Shown: piece after piece, positions 47,793 to 57,675 of the stretch
Numbering within the stretch: the stretch's first letter is position 1
Layout: each line of letters opens with the position of its first letter
Assembly: GCA_032433595.1 (NCBI GenBank)
Contig: JASWJB010000054.1
Span: 62,001 to 126,000 of the forward strand
Origin: Conoideocrella luteorostrata
Lineage: Eukaryota; Ascomycota; Sordariomycetes; Hypocreales; Clavicipitaceae
Length of the DNA: 64,000 nucleotides
Direction: 5' to 3'
Program-made: the position numbers and the translations under genes
The notes under the pieces: model-generated
Told to the model about the DNA's origin: nothing
Databases searched by the model: none
The model's input: only the letters and a program-made list of their open reading frames with translations

Positions 47793-48539
47793 TTATTCCT
47801 CTATAAAAGTAACTTGTTGGTCTAGACTCTCCCGCGGCGTGCGCAAGTTGTTCACTTTGTGATCCTCCATCGGCCACCCAATAGCAATGCCGCAAAGCAA
47901 ATGCTGATTCTCGTCTATGCCAAACTCACGCTTGAGCACATGCGAATACCCTGTCACGCTAACTAGCAGGCAGGTTCCAAGTCCTTTCTCCGCCAAAGCT
48001 AATATGAACGTTTGCAGAAACATACCCACTGTCATTACGTCCACAGGCGCCAGCGTTTCATCTATACTGACAACGGCGCAGACTGGTGCTCCAAAGAATT
48101 CGTAGTTGCGCATTCGTGCTTGTTCCAGACTTGTCTTATCTTCACGAGCAATGTTGTATCCGTCTTTGCCATAAAGAAAACTGCCGAGCTCGCTACGGAA
48201 GCGATGAAAGTGCTTTGGTAGAGGTGGAATAGAAGGGCCGTACTTGAGTGCTTCTGCGTGAAGAGAGCCAACAATACGATCTCTTGCGTTGCTCGATGCT
48301 ATGCGGACTCGCCATGGCTGGATGTTGGAGTTGGAAGGCGCACGCTGAGCCAGCTGCAAGCTCATCTGAAGCAAAGGCCGAGGCACCGCATCGGATTTGA
48401 AAAATCTCACACTACGTCGAAGATGGACATAACTTTCGAACGAGTCTCTTCGGGTATGTTCGCGCTGGTCTGTAACTTGTGTACCGCGAACTAACCTAGT
48501 CGTTGGATGTTGGACATCTGGGTGGCCGACACCGTTCAT
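47793..48539 (-). CDS. Nitroreductase family protein (FMN-dependent NAD(P)H oxidoreductase)
   Basis: From ATG 48539 (context TTTGCCATG) the protein has 248 residues; an in-frame ATG at 48704 would add 55 residues with no domain content. FMN-binding landmarks are the N-terminal RRSVRFF, APSNSNIQPWRV, the dimer helix VGMFLQTFILALAEKGLGTCLL and the C-terminal LLCGIAIGWPMEDHKVNNLRTPRES. The family reduces nitroaromatics, quinones or enones by hydride transfer. Its divergent neighbour (49254) resembles hydroxylaminobenzene mutase, which acts on the product of nitrobenzene reduction, so nitroarene-to-hydroxylamine reduction is a reasonable inference. Confidence 0.88.
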   Translation of the reverse strand: MNGVGHPDVQHPTTRLVRGTQVTDQREHTRRDSFESYVHLRRSVRFFKSDAVPRPLLQMSLQLAQRAPSNSNIQPWRVRIASSNARDRIVGSLHAEALKYGPSIPPLPKHFHRFRSELGSFLYGKDGYNIAREDKTSLEQARMRNYEFFGAPVCAVVSIDETLAPVDVMTVGMFLQTFILALAEKGLGTCLLVSVTGYSHVLKREFGIDENQHLLCGIAIGWPMEDHKVNNLRTPRESLDQQVTFIEE

Positions 48540-49253
48540 GGCAAAGTTTTCTTTTGTAATTGGTTGGCTGATGTACGTTGTTGAACCTGATCTGTGGTCT
48601 GACGGCCCTAGTCGTTCAGGTATGAGAAAATTAGAAGTAAATTGTGAAGATTTTGTTATCCTATGATAAACCACTTCGATAGGAATGATGATGTTCGATG
48701 ACATTTTGGGAAGCACCAGCGTATTATATAAGTAAAGAGAGGCGGGGAAAGCCCGCACGACTGAATGAAGGACGTGCTATCATAGCTCATTTGAACTTCG
48801 AAGTCGACGTGCTCATTTGATTCACGGGGTTTCGGAGTTGCTGAAGAGCAACAAATCTTCTGCCAAACGATGCAATTCATCCGCGTCGGAGCTTTTGTTA
48901 GGGATGTGTACGGGGAAGTTTATCTGTCTCACTTTTATTCTGGCTAACTGCCGCAATTAATCCATCAATCAGCGAGCCGCCTCTGCCGGCGCCGTCGGCA
49001 GAGTGGGGCTTTGGTCGGGGCTTAACTCGCCCGCTGCCCGACACCTAAAGCTTCATCTGATTACATCAACAAGTTCTATGTGGAGAAATCGGGCGGAATA
49101 TGAAGCCGAACGGCGTTTCCAAGCACAGATAATTCCGACAAAAGATAAAAGGGATTAGACACTCAACATATAAGTCGAGCCCATATAATAAAACTTCATC
49201 AAGGAGGTACAAAATAATCATTCCAATCCAACCGTCGCAGGCATTTGCTCAAC
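48540..49253. promoter_or_regulatory. Shared divergent promoter region of nitroreductase and mutase-like genes
   Basis: 0.7 kb between two outward-facing starts with no other gene. No specific site was identified; co-regulation is inferred from the arrangement. Confidence 0.45.
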
Positions 49254-49928
49254 ATGTACACAAACTCTCCAACAGCCGGCGCAGTCGGACTCTTCTCAGG
49301 TTCCACTGCAACTGGTCGCCGCAGCAAGCTCCCGCTCTCCCTCCTTCGCCACGGCAGCGGCCTGGTGGCTTTTGGGCTACTTTTTGGATTTGTTGTGCCG
49401 CTGACGCCGTATCCACGTCTCGGACTGACAGCACATATTCAGTTTTGCATGGAGGGCACGATGGTGATAGTGGCTGGTTTGGTGCTGCAGAGCAACCCCT
49501 TTGCAGACAGCAGAGCTTCTGACCTCAAAAGTGAGACCGATAGACCGAGTGCAGAGGAGAATATGCAGCTGGCAGATCGGATGGGCTGGCTCAACAGACG
49601 GATTATTTATTGGGGTTTGGTGAGCATCTGGGTCACACTTTTATCGGAAGCTGGAAACGCTTGGTGGGGGACACGCAACCTACTCAGTATTGCTCACGAG
49701 GCGGCAGGGCTACATGGGAGGACGTCTGCCGCGTGGATGGAAACTGCCGTGTCTATTGCTCACAAGCCCGTGCTCATACTGGCTGCTGTTGTAAGTTCGT
49801 CCAAGTTGATTCAAGCTTTCATGAAGTCAATATCGAGACCAAATCAGGTCCTATGTTTTTATAAATGCCATGGGCTAATCTTCTGTTTACTTGAGTAGTG
49901 GCCGATTATACTGCACTCTCTGTTTTAG
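49254..49928 (+). CDS. Hydroxylaminobenzene mutase-like integral membrane protein
   Basis: Exons 49254-49790 and 49899-49928 (108-bp intron, GTAAGT donor) give 188 residues. Without splicing the frame runs to 49898. Four hydrophobic helices are visible. The segment LLFGFVVPLTPYPRLGLTAH resembles the conserved NPRxGLxAHxxG signature I know from HabA/HabB mutases, and WVTLLSEAGNAWWGTRNLLSI resembles their third helix. These enzymes rearrange hydroxylaminobenzene to 2-aminophenol. The neighbour is a nitroreductase in divergent orientation, which fits the same pathway. The assignment rests on remembered motif similarity, so it is moderate. Confidence 0.65.
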
Positions 49929-51465
49929 CAGTAGTTGGAGTTAATTTGTGATGTGCAACGCATAACGTGCTTTCAAGAGACAGATCGGCGAGATGGAGTC
50001 AGCATTAATTCATAAGAACATATTAATATATTCCGGCGGGCAGCTGACAGCCTTAGCCAAGTCTGATTGCGTTTAGAGCACCACAGCGGACTTGGAAATG
50101 ACGAGTCTGTCCAAAACTCTTTAATTCTATAAACTTTAGGAACAACTGGTCCCACCACTTAATATTGTGCTTTAGATTCAGGTTGGGAAATTAAAGCTTC
50201 AGGGAAAATGCACCAGAAAGTTCCATTAGAGTCCCAAAATGCTGCCAAACCTGGCTCAGAGGAAAGGTAGATGATATAATGAGCAGAAAGAGCGCTCCAC
50301 TTGCTTAAGGTACTTCATAGCCTGCAACTGAAGTGTTGGAATGCCGCCAAGCACAATAGGAAGCACAGAGCCCGTCACGTGGTCACCTTCAAGCCACGAT
50401 ATTTATACGGCGATATCGTGCCTTCCACTATGACTTCTTTTCTTCTTCTTAGATAGACCCGACTATTATTAATATATTGCATTTGAAGCCGATGATCTAG
50501 ATCATTGCACAACCCTGTGCAACCCACATGAAGATTCTGTGTGTAGAAATCACCTCCAAATCATTAAACCTGACATACGGGGAACAATTTATGTGAACAC
50601 TTTTGCAGCGTAGTTGGTACGTCGTGAAGGGTCACGTGAATTGTCTCTCCGTCAATTCATGCGGCTACTGGCTCAAAGAACTATAATTTATGTAGTATTA
50701 TTGCATGCGGGAAAGCCGCCCAAAAGGGTGGTATGGCGTAATATCTTAAGGTGTGGTGGCACAAAACTTGAAGTACGGTCGGTGACTGCCTAAAAGGGTT
50801 CCGTGCTGTTTTAAATAGTGAATTTCTTTCACAAATATTTTAATGAAAACGTTTGATAGAGTAGCTCATTTAATCTCATTACATGGTATATGTTGTTAAT
50901 GCGAGTTCTCATCTCGTTGATCATACGGAAGCGAAAAATACGAGCATGTGTCTCAGGGCTGCCCGCGACGCGGCACTATCTTATTCGCTCCTAACAGGGT
51001 TTCACGATTATCATTTAACCTGGTTTGGATGTTTCCGAATGGCAGATGACTTCTCGTTATCTGGTACTAGTGCGCTCTGCAGCTTCTCATTGGGCTGGGT
51101 TTGCCATTGTCTGCATGTCGGCTAGGAATTTCTCGCCCCCAATCTCACCAGTCCACAGCTACAGTGGGGACTGGTGATTCCGACTTTTGTCGTGTAGACT
51201 TGTCATACAAAAGGGCTTTTTTGAATGGATTTGCCATACAAAGAGTTTCGGAATTACGGAGAACCCACCGTAGATAGTAATTTACCCAAGTGCAACGCCG
51301 AGGTCCGTCCCAAGTCCCCCCCCAAGCTACCCCTCCTGCCTCTCCCCGCACTCTACTCCCACGGTTGTATTTTCTAATTGCTCGCGTCTCCAAGTACCAC
51401 TCAATCCCCCCCAAAAAGCGGGATAGCATCATGCTGCCATCAGTGAATCCGGAGATATAGTTATA
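49929..51465. other. Intergenic with solo LTR
   Basis: Apart from the solo LTR at 50334-50528, nothing recognised. The last 300 bp are the upstream region of the bANK gene and include a C-rich stretch near 51305-51360. Confidence 0.5.
50334..50528 (+). mobile_element. Solo LTR of the Copia family
   Basis: 195 bp, TGTTGGAATGCC...GCAACCCACA, with perfect 5-bp target duplications TGAAG at 50329-50333 and 50529-50533. Confidence 0.93.
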
Positions 51466-52473
51466 ATGTCCACCAGTATTCGTGATAATCCGAAACTGGA
51501 TACAGATCAGTTGCGAACCGACCCGAAATCGAGACGACGAATCCAGAATAGAAATGCACAGCGAAACACACGTAAGTCTCCATGATACATGTCCTTCTCA
51601 GGGTTATCTTGAGGGTCTCAATTGACTTCATGAGGTGCAGGCTTGAGAAGAGCTGTGGAAAAGCAAAAGGCGTCTGCAGCTCAAGCCCAGCAGACGAACT
51701 GCCGTTGCTGCTGTCCACATCAGATCTCTGCAGTAGAAAGCGAAGACGTTTCGGCGTCGCTAGTACCGAAAGCTGGCTTGAACGCTCAAGAAACAGTCCT
51801 GCCGACTCCAAAAACAGTGAAGTCGCCGCACGAACCGCAGACAATGGCGATGAACGTGATGGGTGATCCCGGCTTTTTCGTGGAGATGTTTGGTTCGCCG
51901 ACGGCCAATCTGCGCCATGGCTTCTCTAGAAGTCCAAGTGACTACCTGAGTCTCAATGTGGCTTTAGAGTCTTCTGATGAGGACGTCTCGCCGACCTTAC
52001 CCGATTCTCACCCAAGAACTTTTGAAGAAACTCGACGATCCTCCGAGGCGAGTGCGAACCAAGATGTAAACGCCAATTCATCTTCCAACGACGAGTGGAG
52101 TCTGTCGAACGAATACCTCCCTGCGGACTCAATTAATGGAGCACCTAACCCCCGCGACCAGTCCAAAAAACCAGGATTCACTCAGAGAAAGACGCCTCTG
52201 CATGCGTCCGCATTGTCGGGAAACTACACTATTCTCCAGATGCTGCTTCGAAGGGGAGCCAAGGTCAACGCGACGGATGACACTGGTCGTACTGCTTTGC
52301 ACTATGGCGTTGAAATGGGACATGCTGACGTTGTCAGAGTCTTGTTAGAACATAAAGCAGACGCTGGGATTGTGGACAATCAAGGGCTCAGTGCGATGCA
52401 TTTAGCCGTTGTGAATAACCAAGAGACGGTTGTAGTGCTTTTACTCGAACTCGGCGTTAGCCCTGATGTTTAA
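51466..52473 (+). CDS. bANK-type transcription factor (bZIP basic region plus ankyrin repeats)
   Basis: Exons 51466-51571 and 51641-52473 (69-bp intron) give 312 residues. The intron lies inside the basic region, which after splicing reads RRRIQNRNAQRNTRLRRAVE, a bZIP-type DNA-contact helix with no leucine zipper after it. A low-complexity middle follows, then about three ankyrin repeats at the C-terminus (TPLHASALSGNYTILQMLL, TALHYGVEMGHADVVRVLL, SAMHLAVVNNQETVVVLL). This architecture is that of TOXE and Aps2, pathway-specific activators of the HC-toxin and apicidin clusters. It lies 0.9 kb upstream of the first UstYa-type gene and is the obvious candidate regulator of that cluster. Confidence 0.88.
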
Positions 52474-53132
52474 GAGTTCGTATGAGGCGTCTCGTTGCAA
52501 CCATTTAGCATACATGCAGTACAGAACGTCGCAGACCGCTCATGAGACGACTGGAGTGATCCGTGACACCAGAGTGGTGATGAGAAGTGTTTCTCGTTTT
52601 CGCTGATATCTATCTGCCGGTTAGGTCCCGTTGTGTGACCGTACTTAGCCCTAAACCATCCGCTTCTCTCCGCCGTGCTTTTCCTTTTCGTTCGCAAGTA
52701 TAATTTCGTCACTCCCCACAGTCACTAACCGGCTTATTGTATCATTGGTCAGCACAGCCAATCTCAGCAAAGGATCTCTGCGAAGGGAAGACCAAATTGA
52801 AACAAAGTTATTTGGCCGAGCTATAGGAATCGATATACCTAACATTGTGAATAATGAATAAATTCTTTTTTCTTCTATTTATAACCGTGCGAACTACGTG
52901 ATACGGAGTGAAGTTGAAAAAAAAAACACAAACAGTCCCATCCACCTTCCCAACCATTACCGTGGAGTGCTGGCAACGGAGCCTCTCCGTACCCCCGTAT
53001 AGCAGCCTTGAAAATGTCTCGTGCGGCATTTTTCTTTCAACGAAGCCGTAGGGTTACTTATTATCGTGTATTTTTTGCCAGGTACGATGAAACATAATCG
53101 CACGTTGCCACCGGTATCGCCCCACAGTCTTG

Positions 53133-53183
53133 TGATGACATTGCTGACAAGCCTTGATGACATTGCTGACAAGCCTTGATGAC
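53133..53183. repeat. 22-bp tandem repeat in a promoter
   Basis: Two perfect copies of a 22-bp unit (53133-53154 and 53155-53176) plus seven bases of a third. Each unit carries one GCTGACA. 22 bp is about two helical turns. Confidence 0.95.
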
Positions 53184-53213
53184 CCTCTGCTGTCAGCAGC
53201 TTCAACGCTGACG
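53143..53213. promoter_or_regulatory. Group of TGTCAGC/GCTGACA elements upstream of the 53370 gene
   Basis: GCTGACA at 53143-53149 and 53165-53171, palindromic GCTGTCAGC at 53189-53197 and GCTGACG at 53207-53213, about 157-227 bp before the start codon. The same word recurs before the other UstYa-type genes. Function is inferred from position. Confidence 0.6.
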
Positions 53214-53369
53214 TTGCACACGAGTGCGGCCAATAGAGAGTCAACATAGCATAATAGCCCTATCAGGATCTATTCCCAACAATAGTGACGCTTTTAGGCT
53301 TGAAAGTAAATTTACCATCGTTTTATACTTTCGGTTACAGACTTATTTCACTGCCGTGCTTTTACTACA

Positions 53370-53993
53370 ATGCGTCATTGCTACGCTATCTCTGGAAGTC
53401 ACGTAGATGAAACACCACTAGACGGAGAAATCTCCGAAACATCACAAAGAAAATGTCTTGGTCAACCATGGTTAGCCAAGCTGACTCATATTGCCATATG
53501 GATTGCTTTATTTTTCGCCGCTTCTCTCATCTTATCAACATGGCATTCATGGTATTCGTTTGATCCAGCAACCAAATCACAGTGCGGTAGCTCTCCATCT
53601 GAAGCTAGAGACGCTGGCTGTCACTTTGATATCATGTCTTCCACATGGTCTCGCTCCGAATGCTTCGACCGGGAACTCATGGACGAATTTTTGTCCATAA
53701 AGAATTGGACCTGGTGGCTGGATGCAAACGGTACTCAAGGAATTGCATTGCCAAAGGTCGCTTTGGGAGAGCACAGAACTCTGTTCGTGACATGGGAGTA
53801 TCACCTATTTCACTGCATATACATGTGGAAGAAAATGCATCGCGCGTTATTAAAGAATGCATCACTAGACTCTTACATCCTAGATCTAGAGCATACTTCA
53901 CACTGTGGGCGGATGCTCCTCGATCACAAGTCGCAGTTGCATGAGAGGAATACAGTTATAGTTACCAAGTATCCGAAGTGTATCACACATTGA
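53370..53993 (+). CDS. UstYa-like membrane protein, divergent subfamily (two HxxHC motifs)
   Basis: Single exon, 207 residues. A cytoplasmic N-terminus of about 35 residues and one membrane helix (IAIWIALFFAASLILST) precede the luminal part, which opens with the pattern CGSSPSEARDAGCHFDIM ... WSRSECFD. Two HxxHC motifs, YHLFHCIYMW and HTSHCGRML, match the presumed copper-binding motif of UstYa/DUF3328 oxidases, but the spacing and the Cys-rich start define a separate fungal subfamily of unknown function. UstYa proteins catalyse oxidative cyclisation or hydroxylation of peptides in the secretory pathway. First gene after the regulator; its promoter has the GCTGACA group. Confidence 0.8.
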   Translation: MRHCYAISGSHVDETPLDGEISETSQRKCLGQPWLAKLTHIAIWIALFFAASLILSTWHSWYSFDPATKSQCGSSPSEARDAGCHFDIMSSTWSRSECFDRELMDEFLSIKNWTWWLDANGTQGIALPKVALGEHRTLFVTWEYHLFHCIYMWKKMHRALLKNASLDSYILDLEHTSHCGRMLLDHKSQLHERNTVIVTKYPKCITH

Positions 53994-54742
53994 TCAAAAC
54001 GCAGTCTACCAAAACTTTTCAAGGAATTGTTGTACGGATATTCTCGAGGGCTAGGATATGTAGCACACATTAATTCGAATGCTCCGTAGCAACATAAATT
54101 GGAATCGAAGAATTGCATACTTTGTAGCCCAACACCTTACGTACCTGATGACATCATTAATGACAGGTAACTACCGCATAGTTCTTCAAGGGTACTACAC
54201 CAAACCAGTAATTATACGAATCTTCTAATATACTAGATAACATAGATGTGGTGCTTTCCAGCGCTTGACGGATAATTGAATGAATGGTCCAACATTTTTT
54301 CAATTGTTAATCAGAAGTATACAATTATAAATCTCTTTACAAGCATGGAGGGCAGTTGAGCCGCTCTCGATAAGAGCTAACTCATGGGAACACAAATTGA
54401 TAGATCCTTCCGGCTACTCCATAAGGGAATAATCTCATATGGGTACAGAACTACTATGTTCAAATTCAGGGTAACTCTCCTCATAGTTCGTATGCGAGAG
54501 CCGGCATACATTATGAATGGGTAAACATAACGTGCACATATACGTCTAGAGTAATTGGGCGCACTTATTTTGTCCAACATTGGGCAATCAAATATTTATT
54601 TAGACGAAATACTAAGGAGTGTAATTTGGATCTCGTCATTGTAAGAGTTTAGATGGACTGCAACAAATAGCAAAAGTTGAACCAGTCCTCTCGTCTTGCC
54701 CTTAGGATGCATAGTACTCCGCGTTGCGGAATTCCATGTCTC
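53994..54742. other. Intergenic, no gene seen
   Basis: AT-rich convergent spacer. No GCTGACA element and no supported ORF. Confidence 0.5.
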
Positions 54743-54985
54743 TTAGATTGCATCCGTACTTTCAGTGTCTCTCTTGATGATCGACCAGCCTTTATAGAGA
54801 GCTTCCGAGATTCCGTCAACAGTCGCACCATCCGGCTCCGCAAGATGATCATGTGCTCCGTGTGCTAGACATGTAGTTAGGATTAAAGATGTAAGAAATT
54901 TTGGTATGTCTATGAACCACTCACGAGTAGGAGCGGCAATTGCAAAAGCGGCGAAAAAGCCGATGGAAATGATGGAGAATTTCAT
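54743..54985 (-). CDS. Small secreted peptide with one Lys-Arg site; candidate RiPP precursor
   Basis: Exons 54925-54985 and 54743-54864 are joined across a 60-bp intron (GTGAGT donor, CTAAC branch site, CTAG acceptor) and give 60 residues. Signal peptide MKFSIISIGFFAAFAIAA, then PTPHGAHDHLAEPDG, a segment with aromatic residues (ALYKGWSII), Lys-Arg, and an eight-residue tail DTESTDAI. Fungal dikaritin precursors (UstA type) are also short secreted proteins cut by a Kex2-like protease at Lys-Arg next to a core containing aromatic residues, but usually with many repeats; here there is only one site. It sits amid UstYa genes and shares its upstream region, with GCTGACA elements, with the UstYa gene at 55269. 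Precursor role is inference; a small effector is the main alternative. Confidence 0.65.
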   Translation of the reverse strand: MKFSIISIGFFAAFAIAAPTREWFIDIPKFLTSLILTTCLAHGAHDHLAEPDGATVDGISEALYKGWSIIKRDTESTDAI

Positions 54986-55137
54986 AATGGCTGGATGTTA
55001 AACTCTGTGGCTTATAATGTGTAAGTTTGATAAGATGTTTGCTTGCTGGAAGATTCAGAGTGAAAAGAAGGAGTATTAAGAGTATTTTATGAACAAAGCC
55101 TTATGAAGCATAGTATCGATGGCGGCAGCGAAAGAAG

Positions 55138-55176
55138 ACTGACGGTGACACTGATGCTGACACATATGCGGTCAGC
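55138..55176. promoter_or_regulatory. TGTCAGC/GCTGACA elements between the peptide gene and a UstYa gene
   Basis: ACTGACG 55138-55144, GCTGACA 55156-55162 and GGTCAGC 55170-55176, in the only region between two divergently transcribed genes (about 155-190 bp before the peptide start and 95-130 bp before the UstYa start). Confidence 0.55.
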
Positions 55177-55268
55177 ACATATATCAACTCTGTCTGGTCG
55201 GTCTACGCACGGATGTGGGCCTCGAGTACCAAGTTTTTTGTGTAATATGCTGCCTAGTTGTTTTCAAC

Positions 55269-56365
55269 ATGGTAAATCCTACAATGTCTCATACAATTCA
55301 ACCCACAGCCATTCCTATTGCCCCGCCACTGAACATGGAGAAGAACAGGAAAGACCATAGAGCGTCCTTTTATTCGGAAGATGACCAAAATGGAGCTGAA
55401 AGCGACGAACTGCTAGCCAAATATGACTCGCCTACAACCTTCGCTCCTCATCGCAGAGCACTAATACACTTACTGACCTTATACGTCGCCAATATCGTAT
55501 CTCTCATGGTAATCATCGTGATGTGGAGTACGAGGTCAACGGGGTTGCGTGATCCAACTCTCAATATCTATTGTTAGTCAACACTCCGACTCCACTCCGA
55601 TTTCGGTTTTATTAACGCTATTGAACAGCCCCAGCAAGTGAAGCAGTCGAATATATCGGTGCTCTGCATTTCCGCGCCGCCTTGTTCAATTATACCGAGT
55701 ACATGGGTTATCCGACCGCGGATGGAAGAACAGACGAGCTATGGAGCAATCTCTATAATTGTAAGGCGTTTTGTACATGTAATGCCGATTATGTCACTCA
55801 CAATTTGTCCACAGTTGGTATTTCCAAGATCACGAAAGAGCAGGCAGCGAAGTTGCACACTCCAACTCTTGCCATCCCAGACACTGAGGACTATTTGATC
55901 GAGCTCGATGTATGGCATGAGCTTCACTGTCTCAACGACCTCCGGAAAGTGCTGTATCCGGAAGTATATGGCGGCCTTCAGGAAGTGACGTGGCCAAATG
56001 GCACCATCAACCGCGAGACTGATGCCTTTCGCCATTGGGATCATTGTATTGACTCTCTTAGACAGACAATTATGTGTCATGCTGACGTAGCGCCGATCCC
56101 TTTTCACGTTAACGTTCCTGTCAACAAAGGGATATTCCCGCGGTTAGCCACCACTCATACATGCCGCAATTTCGAGCGGATACAGCAGTGGGCGCGAGAT
56201 CACTGGGCTGGAGAGTGGGATTTCAAACTGAATCCGGACAAGGCCGCGGAGATCATTGCTGCTAGTGGATTTGACAATGCTCCAGAAGAAGATATAGAGT
56301 TTCTTTGGCGGGATTTTCCTGAGAACAAATTCTTCAAACACTGGCGTGAGAATTTTGTAAACTAG
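55269..56365 (+). CDS. UstYa-family (DUF3328) oxidase
   Basis: Exons 55269-55572, 55629-55760 and 55815-56365 give 328 residues. The second intron (54 bp) is in frame and stop-free but splicing restores the family LYNFGISK block. Layout: N-terminal cytoplasmic tail of about 70 residues, one membrane helix (LLTLYVANIVSLMVIIVMW), SPASEAVEYI, then HxxHC motif 1 (WHELHCLNDLR) and motif 2 (HWDHCIDSLRQTIMCHAD), and the C-terminal THTCRNFERIQQW. This is a full-length, apparently active member. Such proteins act in the secretory pathway on RiPP or NRPS peptides. Later Met codons at 55284 and 55335 are possible starts. Confidence 0.88.
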
Positions 56366-56774
56366 TTATTCTACCTTTTTCCTGGAAACATGTTAGTAAC
56401 AATTAAGGTATTGAAATTGGCTGTATGCCGTAGATACGGGGCTGAACTAAGCAAATTTGATTCCAACGTAAGGGCCGCACGACCAAAATGTAATTTTCAG
56501 CATCATTCAAATGCTCTTGCGCAGCAAATAATATATCATGTGCAGCGAAAAAATTATATTATTCTTTTAGTATTACTGTCGACACGATTGCTAATCCACA
56601 AGCATCTGAGCGGGTCAAAAAAGAGAAAACAAAAACTATATAACCCTGCTATCGCGATACACTGCATCAAGGCCTCCTAATAGTTTTGCTAGATGTACGG
56701 GATACTGTGGCATGTCTATTGTTTTGTTGGAAATTCGGGACCCTCGAGGTCGTCTTGCCTGGAAATAGAGTATT
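56366..56774. other. Intergenic, no gene seen
   Basis: Convergent AT-rich spacer between two UstYa genes. Confidence 0.5.
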
Positions 56775-57675
56775 CTATGCTATCTCATCTCCATGCACCC
56801 CCACGTCAGCATGAGTCTTGAACCAACCATTTACTGCTTTGAACTCCTTTGACATTCTGTGTACATTAGCGTCGGATGGAGCTTTCAAATTGACGAAGTT
56901 GACGACATCCACAGCGTTCTTGTCATGCCAAGCTTTAATAGCATCAAAGTCTCGACATTTGTGCTCTACGCTGAAGTCGGGAAAAGGATGCTCAAACGCA
57001 TCAGTCCATATGTGGGTATAGACGTCGGTGCTGGCTTGGCACAATATCCCTTGCAGAAGATACTCGATACAGTGGCTCAGGTGTAGTTTGTGCATGTCCG
57101 TGGTCTGATTTAGTCCACCGGGGTAGGTTGACCCATAGTAGTGTTCAAAATATGCATCGCGGCGCAAGCTGTCCAGACAGTGGATCTGATGAAAGACTTC
57201 TAGCCGCCCTGCATAGACGTCAGAGCCAGTTCCAAACTTCTCGGGAAATTTAACAGCATCCTGAGGGTCCTTTCCGATAGCTTCGACCTCATCGCGGGTC
57301 AATGGGATAAGTCGAAGATCACCTAGCCGGTCCCATGCTAGATCGACTGCATGACTGGGAGCCTGGCGATATATACTTGGCGATGAACCGAGAAGTAGAT
57401 TTGTATTCCCAAGTTTATTAGATAGTTTTATGTCAATCGATGTGAGTAGTGGTGCTAAGAAAGGTTGTTAGCATTACCCTGTTAAAGCCAGCTTCGAGTT
57501 TCAGCCTACATGCAGCGGAGACCTGTCGAAGAGCCCCATTTCTCGTCCAAAGTTGCCCCCTATTCAAATATACAGAAACAGTAAGACATATTAGGGACGC
57601 AAATAGTATTAGGGCATTCCAAAAAGTCCACGTTTTCTTAGATGCAACAGACTGGTCCAATAATGTAGTGGGCAT
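56775..57675 (-). CDS. UstYa-family (DUF3328) oxidase
   Basis: Exons 57510-57675 and 56775-57454 (55-bp intron) give 281 residues from ATG 57675 (MPTTLLDQ). One membrane helix (FWNALILFASLICLTVSVYL) is followed by RQVSAASPLL after splicing, AVDLAWDRLGDLRLIPLT, HxxHC motif 1 (FHQIHCLDSLRR), motif 2 (HLSHCIEYLLQGILCQAS) and the EHKCRDFDAIKAWHD end. Both presumed metal-binding motifs are intact. Two TGTCAGC elements lie about 180 bp upstream. It is convergent with the gene at 55269. Confidence 0.88.

Larger units (their letters stand above)
52474..53369. other. Intergenic; promoter of the first UstYa-type gene
   Basis: No gene seen. The right part holds the 22-bp tandem repeat and GCTGACA elements listed separately. 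Confidence 0.55.
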
